Origin: Treponema bryantii
GTDB lineage: Bacteria > Spirochaetota > Spirochaetia > Treponematales > Treponemataceae
Assembly (NCBI RefSeq): GCF_036492245.1
Contig: NZ_AP025286.1
Span: 3,038,001 to 3,102,000 of the forward strand
DNA length: 64,000 nt
Direction: 5' to 3'
Both the position numbers and the translations under genes were made by a program. A model generated the notes under the pieces. It made no database searches and was not told the origin of the DNA. It was given only the letters and a program-made list of their open reading frames with translations. This document shows, one piece after another, positions 25,941 to 33,691 of this stretch (position 1 is its first letter; the number at the start of each line of letters is the position of its first letter).

Positions 25941-26498
25941 CTATTTTTCTTCAATGATTTCTTTCTTGAGTGCTTTCATAAGTGGTACATAAAGTGCAGC
26001 TACGATAATAGCATTCAAAGTTGCAGTACCAAGAACGATAGGCACATAAGCTGCCATTGCAGAAGGATCAGACTTGATGAATACAAAAAGAAGAACTGTA
26101 TAAAGTCCGCCAGAAATTACTGTACTTACGAAAGTTGTAATTGCTGCAAGACCAATTTTCATTCCCTTTGACTTAGCTGGGATGAAAATCAAAAGACCCA
26201 TTGCAAGAGCACCTGCTGCTTCAGAAGCAAAGTTCAGGTAAGGAGTTCCAGGGAAGAACTGGCAGATAGCACCAGCGATAATACCAATAATCAGGCTGTA
26301 ATATACCTTTGGTCTGATCAAAACAATTGCCATACAGTACATTGCGATAATGAAGTTTGGTTTCATTCCAAAGAAGTTGATGAAAGTTCCAACAAAGAAC
26401 TTAAGAACTGCGCCGGCTGCAAGTAATACTGCTGTAAGGAGCAGGTCCTGAAGGCTGATGCCTTTTTTTTCTGTCTGAGCTAATTCTCTTTTTTCCAT
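25941..26498 (-). CDS. ECF transporter S component, TrpP-like
   Basis: A 185-residue membrane protein with about six helices, first gene of the ECF operon. After a charged N-terminus it reads LLLTAVLLAAGAVLKFFVG, then FFGMKPNFIIAMYCMAIVL and GIIAGAICQFFPGTPYLN. The GMKPxF motif and overall layout recall the TrpP group of tryptophan-linked transporters, so an aromatic compound or related precursor is a possible substrate; this is tentative. The genes aroG and pheA lie close by on the same strand. Start ATG 26498 has AGAGGA upstream. The promoter region holds a strong double operator. Confidence 0.8.
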   Translation of the reverse strand: MEKRELAQTEKKGISLQDLLLTAVLLAAGAVLKFFVGTFINFFGMKPNFIIAMYCMAIVLIRPKVYYSLIIGIIAGAICQFFPGTPYLNFASEAAGALAMGLLIFIPAKSKGMKIGLAAITTFVSTVISGGLYTVLLFVFIKSDPSAMAAYVPIVLGTATLNAIIVAALYVPLMKALKKEIIEEK

Positions 26499-26562
26499 TT
26501 TAGATTCCTCTGTTTAAAGTAGATTTTTTTCATGAAAAATTGAGTGGCATCTCTCGCCTCTC

Positions 26563-26608
26563 GTTACTATTGACAGTAACATTAACTTACGTTACTGTCA
26601 ATAGTAAC
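26563..26608. promoter_or_regulatory. Symmetric promoter/operator with paired GTTACT-N6-AGTAAC sites
   Basis: GTTACTATTGACAGTAAC (26563-26580) and its exact complement GTTACTGTCAATAGTAAC (26591-26608), separated by ten bases; each copy is itself a palindrome GTTACT-N6-AGTAAC. On both strands the block also reads TTGACA-N17-TACTGT, so it could carry divergent promoters: leftward to the ECF operon, rightward to the secreted protein gene at 26803. The half-site recalls TrpR-type operators, but the regulator is unknown. Confidence 0.7.
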
Positions 26609-26802
26609 ATTAAAAAAAATGATAAATTTGGGAAATTTTCATAAATTTTTGATAAAAAAGATCTTTTCTGCTGTTCAAGCTGACATTTCATACTCTTTTA
26701 TCTGTTATAATAATAAGATACAAATATTTGAGGATGAAAGTTCTTTTCAGCAAAATATTTTAAACATTCTGAAAAAATTTCTAAGAAACTGGAGAAATAA
26801 TT
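26609..26802 (+). promoter_or_regulatory. AT-rich leader of the secreted protein gene
   Basis: About 195 bases between the operator block and the ATG at 26803. TATAAT-like sequence (TTATAATAATAAG) occurs near 26705, giving an alternative promoter. A CTGGAGAAATAATT Shine-Dalgarno region precedes the ATG. The overlapping frame from 26619 has no ribosome site and shifts into the real gene, so I do not call it. Confidence 0.35.
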
Positions 26803-27417
26803 ATGAAAAAAATAATCGCATTAATCACACTTGGAATGATATTTATAACTTCAATGCTTTTTGCAAAGGAAGTTACAATTTCAGTTGGCGCCGGCGAATG
26901 CTGGAAGCAGAAAAGTGAACCGCAGTTTTCTGTCTGGCTGGAAGATGAAAATGGAAATTTTATTCGGACTCTTTATGTAACTCAGCGAGCCAGCAAAAAG
27001 AACTGGAGAATGAGTCCAAAAGAAGGCCGCCCGGAATCACTACCGGTCTGGTATCATAAATCAAAAAACAAAGCCGCAAAAACAGAAAATGAACTTGACG
27101 CAGTTACAAGCGCAACCCCAAAAGGTGGAATCATTTTCAATGCTGATATTGGAGAAGCCGCTTGTCGTATCTGCGCAGAGTTCAACACCAGCTTCGACTA
27201 CAACGAAAACTACACCAAGAAAAACAGCGGCGTAAACGGCCAGCCGTCAATTGTTTATATTGCCGACATCTCCTCCGATTTCTCAGAAGGTGAAATTCTC
27301 CTGCAACTTTCCGGCACCGGCGCAATAGATGGCAGTGATGGAAATATCTATCCTGTTCCAGTCGAACTCACCACAGCCCGCAGGATTGTAAAGGCTGTGG
27401 CGGTAAAGGCCAATTAA
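26803..27417 (+). CDS. Secreted protein of the DUF2271-like type
   Basis: A 204-residue protein with a clear signal peptide (MKKIIALITLGMIFITSMLFA, cleavage near residue 21), so periplasmic or exported. The mature part shows FSVWLEDENGNFIRTLYVTQ, SLPVWYH, ELDAVTSATPKGG and a C-terminal domain of beta strands. The pattern W.EDxxGxFxRTLY...DAVTSATP resembles DUF2271 proteins, which often sit with FMN-binding or heme/iron redox systems; function unknown. The stop is adjacent to the stop of the convergent aroG-like gene (27417/27418). Confidence 0.7.
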   Translation: MKKIIALITLGMIFITSMLFAKEVTISVGAGECWKQKSEPQFSVWLEDENGNFIRTLYVTQRASKKNWRMSPKEGRPESLPVWYHKSKNKAAKTENELDAVTSATPKGGIIFNADIGEAACRICAEFNTSFDYNENYTKKNSGVNGQPSIVYIADISSDFSEGEILLQLSGTGAIDGSDGNIYPVPVELTTARRIVKAVAVKAN

Positions 27418-28446
27418 TTACAACTTGTCAGCGATGTCGTAGATCAGGCGTTCAGTTTTTTCCCAACCAAGGCATGGATCAGTGATTGACTTGCCGTACA
27501 CGCCTTCACCGATTTTCTGGCAGCCGTCTTCGATGTAGCTTTCAATCATGAAGCCTTTTACGAGTTTGTTTACACGGTCGCTATGGCGGCATGAATTGAG
27601 GACATCCATTATGATGCGAGGCTGCTCAAACGGATTCTTGTTAGAATTCGAGTGGTTGGTGTCGATGATGACGGCCGGATTTTTAAGTTCACGTTTATCG
27701 TAAGCATCACAAAGACGAACCAGATCCTCATAGTGATAGTTCTGCTGATTTACACCATGCTTATCTGTTGAACCGCGGAGAATTGCATGACAGTGCTCGT
27801 TACCTTCTGAGTGAACTTCCCAGCCACGGTAGATAAAGGTGTGAGGATGCTGGGCGGCTAGAATAGCGTTCATCATAACTGCGTAGTCGCCGCTGGTCGG
27901 ATTTTTCATTCCGACTGGAACCTCGATGCCGCTGGCTGTGAGACGGTGCTGCTGGTCTTCTACTGAGCGGGCACCGACTGCAACGTAACCAAGAACATCA
28001 TCAAGATACTGATAGTTTTCCGGGTAAAGCATTTCGTCTGCAAAGATAAAGCCTGTTTCTTCTACAGCACGCATGTGCATGTGACGGCAAGCAACAATTC
28101 CTTTGTAAAGATCCGGCTTCTGGTTTGGATCCGGCTGATGAAGCATTCCCTTATAGCCTTCGCCTGTGGTGCGCGGTTTGTTTGTGTAAATACGTGGCAC
28201 CATCATGATTTTATCTTTTACCTTTTCCTGAACAGGAACGAGACGATTCATATAATCAATTACAGCTTCCTCATTGTCGGCAGAACATGGACCGAGAATC
28301 AAAAGAAGCTTGTCTGAGCGGCCCTCAAAAACAGCACGAAGCTCGGCACGCTGTTCCTCAACTATTTTTCCAACTTTTCCCGAGAGCGGATACTGTTCCT
28401 TTACCTCCGCTGGGATTGCTAATCTTTTTTCGAATTGCATATCCAT
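27418..28446 (-). CDS. aroG: 3-deoxy-7-phosphoheptulonate (DAHP) synthase, class I
   Basis: First step of the shikimate pathway: phosphoenolpyruvate plus erythrose-4-phosphate to DAHP. The 342-residue length and the motifs LLILGPCSADNEEA, MMVPRIYTNKPRTTGEGYKG, EMLYPENYQYLDDVLGYVAVGARSVEDQQHR, GMKNPTSGD, HAILRGSTD, VIIDTNHSNSNKNP and MIESYIEDGCQ are typical of the AroF/AroG/AroH class. Which feedback inhibitor applies cannot be told. It lies downstream of pheA on the same strand, with an 82-base leader between them that duplicates the amt leader; AGGAGG stands eight bases before ATG 28446. Confidence 0.95.
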   Translation of the reverse strand: MDMQFEKRLAIPAEVKEQYPLSGKVGKIVEEQRAELRAVFEGRSDKLLLILGPCSADNEEAVIDYMNRLVPVQEKVKDKIMMVPRIYTNKPRTTGEGYKGMLHQPDPNQKPDLYKGIVACRHMHMRAVEETGFIFADEMLYPENYQYLDDVLGYVAVGARSVEDQQHRLTASGIEVPVGMKNPTSGDYAVMMNAILAAQHPHTFIYRGWEVHSEGNEHCHAILRGSTDKHGVNQQNYHYEDLVRLCDAYDKRELKNPAVIIDTNHSNSNKNPFEQPRIIMDVLNSCRHSDRVNKLVKGFMIESYIEDGCQKIGEGVYGKSITDPCLGWEKTERLIYDIADKL

Positions 28447-28451
28447 TTCAT

Positions 28452-28534
28452 TTACCTCCTGAGTAAGGCCGCCCGGTAGGCGGCCGGTGATAGATTGAAA
28501 AGCGTTAAAAAAAATTGTGAAAGCAATTTTTTAG
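28452..28534 (-). promoter_or_regulatory. Leader of aroG, near-copy of the amt leader
   Basis: From the AGGAGG outward it matches 17637-17718: the first 40 or so bases (including the GGCCGCCTACCGGGCGGCC hairpin and CTCAGGAGGTAA) are identical, and the next half differs at only a few positions and keeps the AAATTGCTTT.CAATTTTTTTT terminator-like hairpin. It sits between pheA and aroG and could uncouple them. Confidence 0.75.
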
Positions 28535-28550
28535 CTTATCCTTCTATTTT

Positions 28551-29360
28551 TTAGAACCTTCCCAGTACTTTTAATTTACTGCATCGATATTCCATCTCGG
28601 AAATCATCTGCTTATAGGCTTCGGTGCCATACTCGCCTTCTGCCTCAATGTAAAAATAATAGCTCCAGGCCAGCCCCTTGAGCGGACGGCTGTGAATTAC
28701 GCTCATGTTGTAGCCGAACTCGCCGAGCTTGTTCAAAACTTTTACCAGAGCACCAGCTTCATTCTTTACTGCAAACATCAAGATGAAAGTGTTATTATCT
28801 GAACCAGTTTCTACACGTTCACCTTCATTTTTTGAAAGAATTGCAAAGCGGGTTGAGTTGTCCTGATGACCATTTATGCCAGGCTCAAGAATTTCCAGTC
28901 CATACAAGGCTGCAGTGTCCGCGCTCGCAATTGCAGCGACGCTAGGGTCACCGAGTTCCGCTACCATCTTCGCTGCCCGCGCCGTATTCACCGCCGGCTC
29001 CGTCACATACCCGTGCGCCGCAATAAAATCCCCGCTCTGCTCCAGAGCCTGCGGGTGACTCACAACCTTCCGCACCCCCTCTAAGCGAGCGCCCCTGACC
29101 CCGAGCAGGTTCTGCATAACGTTCAGCGTATAAACGCCGTTCACAAACAGCGAGCCCTGAAACATAAGGTCTGTAACCTGGCCAACCTCACCGGCATAGG
29201 AATTCTCTATCGGAAGAACGGCGTAATCGCACTCTCCCTTCTCCACTGCTTCATAAGCCGAGCGGAAATCTCCATAAGACTGCAGCTCCTGCTCGGGGAA
29301 AATCCTCCGTGCCGCAATGTGAGCGAACGCGCCTTCGATTCCGCTATATGCAATTTTCAT
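28551..29360 (-). CDS. pheA: Prephenate dehydratase with ACT domain
   Basis: Converts prephenate to phenylpyruvate in phenylalanine synthesis. A 269-residue monofunctional form (no chorismate mutase domain). The catalytic part has GIEGAFAHIAA, DYAVLPIENSYAGEV, VSHPQALEQ and the NSTRF motif essential for dehydration. The C-terminal ACT domain (about 185-265) has NEAGALVKVLNKL and IHSRPLKG, the Phe-binding region for feedback inhibition. Start ATG 29360 follows GCGGAGG. A terminator-like hairpin stands directly before this ribosome site, suggesting attenuation. Codons in the middle of the gene (about 28920-29100) are more GC-rich than its neighbours. It forms a probable operon with aroG. Confidence 0.94.
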   Translation of the reverse strand: MKIAYSGIEGAFAHIAARRIFPEQELQSYGDFRSAYEAVEKGECDYAVLPIENSYAGEVGQVTDLMFQGSLFVNGVYTLNVMQNLLGVRGARLEGVRKVVSHPQALEQSGDFIAAHGYVTEPAVNTARAAKMVAELGDPSVAAIASADTAALYGLEILEPGINGHQDNSTRFAILSKNEGERVETGSDNNTFILMFAVKNEAGALVKVLNKLGEFGYNMSVIHSRPLKGLAWSYYFYIEAEGEYGTEAYKQMISEMEYRCSKLKVLGRF

Positions 29361-29370
29361 AAAACCTCCG

Positions 29371-29414
29371 CAAAAAAAAAGCGGTTCTACCCGAAAAGAT
29401 AGAACCGCTTTTTG
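29371..29414 (-). promoter_or_regulatory. Terminator-like leader hairpin of pheA
   Basis: Minus strand AAAGCGGTTCTATC, 5-base loop, GGGTAGAACCGC then T9, followed immediately by GCGGAGGTTTT and the ATG. It is placed exactly like the leaders of asnB, carA and carB. Confidence 0.75.
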
Positions 29415-29436
29415 TATCAGCTGTATTTTCTACATT

Positions 29437-29580
29437 CTATGCTTTTCGTACGACGCATCTCTTGCCAAAAAAGTAAAAGGCAAAAAATGAGAAGAAAGCA
29501 AATGTAAAAAATGAAATTCCAAAAATCATTGTTGAAATACTAGCGAAACATAAAAACTTCGTCAATATGTTATTATTCAT
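29437..29580 (-). CDS. Possible small hydrophobic protein (47 codons)
   Basis: The frame from ATG 29580 encodes MNNNILTKFLCFASISTMIF followed by a Phe-rich hydrophobic run and a basic end GKRCVVRKA, which could be a single-pass membrane peptide. There is no clear Shine-Dalgarno and no known family. The remainder of 29437-29795 shows nothing else convincing apart from a weak hairpin (ACGGCCG ... CGGCCC, about 29749-29785) before the next gene. Confidence 0.2.
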   Translation of the reverse strand: MNNNILTKFLCFASISTMIFGISFFTFAFFSFFAFYFFGKRCVVRKA

Positions 29581-29795
29581 AGAAACATAATTTTTTGTTA
29601 TACCCCCCACGCCCGGCAATTTCTTAGACCTCAAGCTCTTATTTTCACCCCGCACTTATGCATTTCACCACCCCATTCCTGCATCTTGCCGAAAACCATA
29701 TTGTGCGCAAAACTAACCGCCCTTATTATGAAATCAGACTAAAAAAACGGCCGAACACCGTCAATTATCGGGAATACGGCCCTTAAGGAGAACCC

Positions 29796-30440
29796 ATGAT
29801 TTTAGAAGCAATCTTATTAGGCGCATCAACCGGCACCTACTGTTCAATGTACTGCGGTCCAGTTCTTATTCCGTTCTTATGTGGCACAGAAAACCCAGGC
29901 TATAAACGCAACGCCGGCCTCACAGGCGCTTTTCTCGCTGCACGCCTCGTAACCTATTTTATTCTAGGTGCAGTTTTCGCTGGCCTAGGCTATCTCGTAA
30001 ACGACTACATTGATCCGGTTTTCGCAAGAAAGCTTTCACTCTTTGCATACATCTTCAGCGGACTTATTCTCCTGTGTAATTCCCTCGGAGTAAGATTTCC
30101 ATGGGGCTGTTCACATAACGGCTGTAAAGTTCAAAAACTTCGCCGCATCGGTAACGACTGGGTAACCGCTGTAATCGCAGGTCTTGCCGTTGGACTCCAT
30201 ATCTGTCCTCCGCTCTGGACAGCAATGACCCGTTCAATTTTTGGCGGTCACGGACTTCCGGGTCTTTTCTACTTTGTATTTTTCTACATTGGAACCCTGC
30301 CGTTTTTTATTCCGCTGCTTGGCATTCCGTTTTTCACAAAGAGAGTCGGTATCATCAGAAAGATTTCCAGAATCGCACAATTTTTTATAAGCATCTATTT
30401 TATATATTTTCTTGGCCTTCAGCCTCTGATTTTCGGTTAA
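29796..30440 (+). CDS. CcdA/SafE-like membrane protein with conserved cysteines
   Basis: A 214-residue protein with about six membrane helices. It begins ILLGASTGTYCSMYCGPVLIPFLC; another Cys-Pro-Pro occurs in GLAVGLHICPPLWTAM. Paired cysteines in the first and fourth helices next to prolines are the hallmark of the CcdA/DsbD electron-carrying fold, to which TauE/SafE-type annotations also belong. A role in carrying reducing power across the membrane is likely; the partner may be the polyferredoxin encoded 15 bases downstream. GGAG precedes the start. Seen: cysteine and helix pattern. Inferred: redox function. Confidence 0.75.
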   Translation: MILEAILLGASTGTYCSMYCGPVLIPFLCGTENPGYKRNAGLTGAFLAARLVTYFILGAVFAGLGYLVNDYIDPVFARKLSLFAYIFSGLILLCNSLGVRFPWGCSHNGCKVQKLRRIGNDWVTAVIAGLAVGLHICPPLWTAMTRSIFGGHGLPGLFYFVFFYIGTLPFFIPLLGIPFFTKRVGIIRKISRIAQFFISIYFIYFLGLQPLIFG

Positions 30441-30455
30441 TCAAAAGGAGCTATT

Positions 30456-31661
30456 ATGATTTCAAGTATTATTTTAAGCAGCTTAATGTTTTTTATAATT
30501 TTCTTCTTTGTTATTCTGATGAATAATTTTGCACTTGCTGCAATTATTTATGCGGCTTTTCTTTTCTTCCTTTACGCAAGGATGACTTTTTCTGAACGCA
30601 AAAGAGCCGGAAGCGGAGTAATCTACCGTCGTATTTTCCAGACAGTTTTTGCAGTTGGTTTTTGTATTGCATTCATCACTGACTTACTTGCTGAACGCGG
30701 AAGCATGGCAATCACAAATCAGGCAATGAGTAACTCAGAACTGCCATTCTGTCATATTGCAATTCCACAGGTACTCGTGCCTCTTATGATTACAAAATCA
30801 ATTATCTTCCCTGCAAGAATTTCAGGACACTACGCAGCCGTTGCAAGTATGTTCTTAATCTGGTTCATCTGCACAATTACTATCGGCCGCGGCTGGTGCA
30901 GCTGGGTATGCTTTTACGGTGGCTGGGAAGACGGTTTTTCACGCATCGGAAAAAAGCGCAGAATAAATCTGCTTCCTAAAAATAAAGAAATCAGAGAAAT
31001 CAGCTTTGGCTTTTTCATGTTTATAATTCTTTCTTCTTTATGCGAACTTGCCTGCACTTATTGTGAATGGTTCTGCCCTTTCAAACTTGTAACTGAATAC
31101 AGTCCTGTTACTTCCATTCCAAGCCTGATTGCAACCATTATGTTTATCGGACTTTTTATCGGTCTGGTTGTTGTTCTTCCAATTCTCACAAAGAAAAGAA
31201 CTCAGTGCAGTGCTCTCTGTCCGTTTGGAGCATTTGCATCTCTTACCGACCGCTTCAGTATTTTTCAAATTAAGATTGATACAGACAAATGCTCGGGCTG
31301 TATGAAGTGTGCAACCGCATGCCCGTTCTGTGCCATCGATATCAAAACAATTCAGGATAAAAAAGGTCACCCGGAAATCACCTGTGCAAAATGCGGAGAA
31401 TGTATTAAGGCCTGTCCTAACAAAGCAATCTCTTATGATTTCCGCTTCAATCTTAAAAAAGGCGGCTGTAACTGCGGCTCAAAATCATCAGCTCCAAAGA
31501 CAAAGTTCGGACGTGTTATTCAGGAACTTCTTCATCCGGCACAGCTCTTCCGTTTTGCAGCCTTTACTTTTTCTGTAATCATGTCTTCGGGATTTATGAT
31601 TAAAACACTCAATATTATTTTCAGTCCGCTCGCAGCTTTAATTTCAGGAGGTGCAAAATGA
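30456..31661 (+). CDS. NapH/NosR-type membrane polyferredoxin
   Basis: A 401-residue membrane protein with about five to six helices and many Cys clusters. Cytoplasm-facing motifs GRGWCSWVCFYGGWEDGF and CTYCEWFCPFKLV resemble the CxxxCP pairs of NapH/NosR. CSALCPFGAF follows, then a two-cluster ferredoxin, CSGCMKCATACPFCAID and CAKCGECIKACPNKAIS. A Gly/Cys-rich CNCGSKSS follows at the end of the soluble part. It likely moves electrons from cytoplasmic ferredoxin or the quinone pool to the CcdA-like protein or an exported acceptor. The stop overlaps the next start by four bases (ATGA), so the operon is tight. Confidence 0.85.
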   Translation: MISSIILSSLMFFIIFFFVILMNNFALAAIIYAAFLFFLYARMTFSERKRAGSGVIYRRIFQTVFAVGFCIAFITDLLAERGSMAITNQAMSNSELPFCHIAIPQVLVPLMITKSIIFPARISGHYAAVASMFLIWFICTITIGRGWCSWVCFYGGWEDGFSRIGKKRRINLLPKNKEIREISFGFFMFIILSSLCELACTYCEWFCPFKLVTEYSPVTSIPSLIATIMFIGLFIGLVVVLPILTKKRTQCSALCPFGAFASLTDRFSIFQIKIDTDKCSGCMKCATACPFCAIDIKTIQDKKGHPEITCAKCGECIKACPNKAISYDFRFNLKKGGCNCGSKSSAPKTKFGRVIQELLHPAQLFRFAAFTFSVIMSSGFMIKTLNIIFSPLAALISGGAK

Positions 31662-32803
31662 GTAAAACTGTAAAAGAGCTTTTTGCTGCCATCAGCCATA
31701 AATATCATGTACTGACAGCTGTATTTACCTGCTTTTTTGGAATTGCATTATTCTTTATTTTTTCTTCGACCATGACGAGTTTTGTCGGCTCATTCCTGCA
31801 TGTACATCCCTCATATACTGGAGGAGAAATTGCAGGAGATTTTGTTACCCCTGTAGAAAAATATGACCTTGTCAGATATACGGTTTATCAGCCTGTAATA
31901 AATGCAAAATGGCAGCAGAACGCAGAATACTGGCAGCTGATGCTTGAGTTTAAGAATCGAGATGCCGGTAATCAGAAACTTATGATTTACATAAAGTTCA
32001 CTGAGCCGGAATCTGTTACAGACTATGATATTGCACTTCAAATCTCTGACGGAGAAGGAAAAGTTTATGACAATAACGGCACTTACCTCTGCAGCTCTGA
32101 ATATTATTTATTAAACAATGGATCTACAATCAAACTTCGTATTCCTCTTCAGGATAAAAAAAAACAGACAGTCCTTGGAGCTAAAAAAACTTATCACTAT
32201 ATAGAAGCCGATAAGAGCGTGACATCTTCACCTCTGGAAGTAAACATGGAAGTCAGAAAAAACTCCAGGAAAGAAAAGGCAGAAAATGCTGCATATGTAA
32301 AACATGTAAAAGAATTGTATGCACAAAGCAGAACCGCAGAAACTTTCACAACACAAGCTTCAGACGCACCTTCTTCTGATGATATTGATGCCTGTCTTTC
32401 TTATTACAGTCAGAAACTGGAAGCAAATCCGGAAGATTATCTAAGCATGGTTTATTACGGAATGTATTATGCAATAAAGGGAGGGCAGTCAAATATTATG
32501 TCTGCAGTATCCCTTGTAAATAAGGGCTTTGAATATATGGATAAAGCTGCAGAACTTTCTTACAACAAGCCTGATGAAATTGAAGTTCTTCTGACAAGAG
32601 CCTCTGTAAGTGCTTCTGTACCGGAACAGGTTTTTGCAAAATCAGAAAGTGGAGCTGAAAACTTTATCCGCATTGTTTCCCTCACTGATGACATAAACTT
32701 AAAAGCATACTGTTATGTAATGGCTTATGAGTGTTACCAGAAGTGCGGAAAAGATTCAAATGCATTTCTTTCATTGCAAGAAGCAAAAAAGGTGTTACAA
32801 TAG
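31658..32803 (+). CDS. Membrane-anchored protein with beta domain and TPR-like tail
   Basis: A 381-residue protein not recognised as a named family. One N-terminal helix (VLTAVFTCFFGIALFFIFSS, about 18-37) acts as uncleaved anchor, with the rest probably outside the membrane. About 60-195 is beta-rich (YWQLMLEFKNRDAGNQKLMIYIKF, LRIPLQDKK). A charged linker follows, then a helical TPR-like region (about 245-381, SYYSQKLEANPEDYLSMVYYGMYYAI). It is third gene of the operon after the CcdA-like and polyferredoxin genes, which suggests a scaffold or acceptor for that redox pair. It overlaps the upstream stop by four bases; the LytTR gene follows after seven bases. Confidence 0.7.
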   Translation: MSKTVKELFAAISHKYHVLTAVFTCFFGIALFFIFSSTMTSFVGSFLHVHPSYTGGEIAGDFVTPVEKYDLVRYTVYQPVINAKWQQNAEYWQLMLEFKNRDAGNQKLMIYIKFTEPESVTDYDIALQISDGEGKVYDNNGTYLCSSEYYLLNNGSTIKLRIPLQDKKKQTVLGAKKTYHYIEADKSVTSSPLEVNMEVRKNSRKEKAENAAYVKHVKELYAQSRTAETFTTQASDAPSSDDIDACLSYYSQKLEANPEDYLSMVYYGMYYAIKGGQSNIMSAVSLVNKGFEYMDKAAELSYNKPDEIEVLLTRASVSASVPEQVFAKSESGAENFIRIVSLTDDINLKAYCYVMAYECYQKCGKDSNAFLSLQEAKKVLQ

Positions 32804-32810
32804 ATTCATA

Positions 32811-33248
32811 ATGAAAGTTACTATTCTTGAAAAACAAGCCGGCGAAGAAGACGAGCTTATCGTAAAATGCGATTACCTTGATGAAAGCCTCACAAAACTG
32901 ATAAATCAGTTTAAGGGCAGCAAAGGAAAAATGAATTTTTATAAAGATTCTAAAATCGTTTTCGTTGAACCGGAGGACGTTCTCTATTTTGAATCTGTAG
33001 ATGACTCAGTTTTTGCTTACACAACGGATTGTGTTTACGAAACAAAGTCAAAACTGTATCAGCTGGAAGCAGAATTACCGGCCAGTATCTTCTTCCGCGC
33101 CAATAAGGCAGTAATCGTGAATCTGGATAAAATCGACAGTCTTGCCCCTATTTTCGGTGGGCGCTTTGAAGCCATTTTACAGAACGGCTACAAGGTTGTA
33201 ATTTCACGAAATTACCTGAACACATTAAAGGAGTTATTAGGTTTATGA
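32811..33248 (+). CDS. LytTR-domain DNA-binding protein
   Basis: A 145-residue protein with an N-terminal extension of about 45 residues and a C-terminal LytTR domain: DSKIVFVEPEDVLYFESVDDSVFAYT, YQLEAELPASIFFRANKAVIVNLDKIDSL and RFEAILQNGYKVVISRNYLNTLKELL match the LytR/AgrA DNA-binding fold. No receiver domain is present. Start ATG 32811 is preferred; the frame extends into the previous gene. LytTR proteins of this size paired with a DUF3021 membrane protein form a known regulatory module, where the membrane partner restrains the DNA-binding protein. It probably controls this redox operon or itself. Confidence 0.88.
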   Translation: MKVTILEKQAGEEDELIVKCDYLDESLTKLINQFKGSKGKMNFYKDSKIVFVEPEDVLYFESVDDSVFAYTTDCVYETKSKLYQLEAELPASIFFRANKAVIVNLDKIDSLAPIFGGRFEAILQNGYKVVISRNYLNTLKELLGL

Positions 33249-33691
33249 AAAACTCAGATGAAATAAAAGAAATGATTTCTATAATGATAAATATTGCAAC
33301 TCGAGTAATCACAATGATTTTTGTAATCATAGCAGTATTCTATCTGGTTATAGGTGATGCCGATTTAATTAAGTTTTCTTTAGAAGACATTTGTGGAATT
33401 CTGGTGATGGGTCTGGCTTCGGGTCTTGCATTCGGTCTTTTTTACATTAAGAAAAATACAACTACAAAACAGTCTATAATCATTCATATAATTTACTTTT
33501 CAATTTTGAATGTTGTACTGCTTTTGATTGGCTTACATCTTGGATGGTTCAGAAAAGAATTATCGTCTCTTATTTCAATGGAGATTATGTTTGTTGCAGT
33601 CTATGCTGTTGTAACACTTCTTGTTTATCTTTTTGACTTCAATGAAGCCAAAAAGATAAATCAAAAACTTAACGACCGAAAGAAGCTTTAA
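33245..33691 (+). CDS. DUF3021 membrane protein, partner of the LytTR regulator
   Basis: A 148-residue protein with four hydrophobic helices and short charged ends. The helix pattern and the four-base ATGA overlap with the LytTR gene match the DUF3021 family, which is almost always encoded next to a small LytTR regulator and thought to act as its membrane inhibitor or sensor. The signal is unknown. The last eight codons overlap the 3' end of the convergent dapL gene by 23 bases. Confidence 0.8.
   Translation: MKNSDEIKEMISIMINIATRVITMIFVIIAVFYLVIGDADLIKFSLEDICGILVMGLASGLAFGLFYIKKNTTTKQSIIIHIIYFSILNVVLLLIGLHLGWFRKELSSLISMEIMFVAVYAVVTLLVYLFDFNEAKKINQKLNDRKKL

Noticed and set aside
26619-26918. 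Open frame of 99 codons overlapping the secreted protein gene
   Set aside because: No ribosome site, AT-driven composition, and it conflicts with the signal-peptide-bearing gene in another frame.
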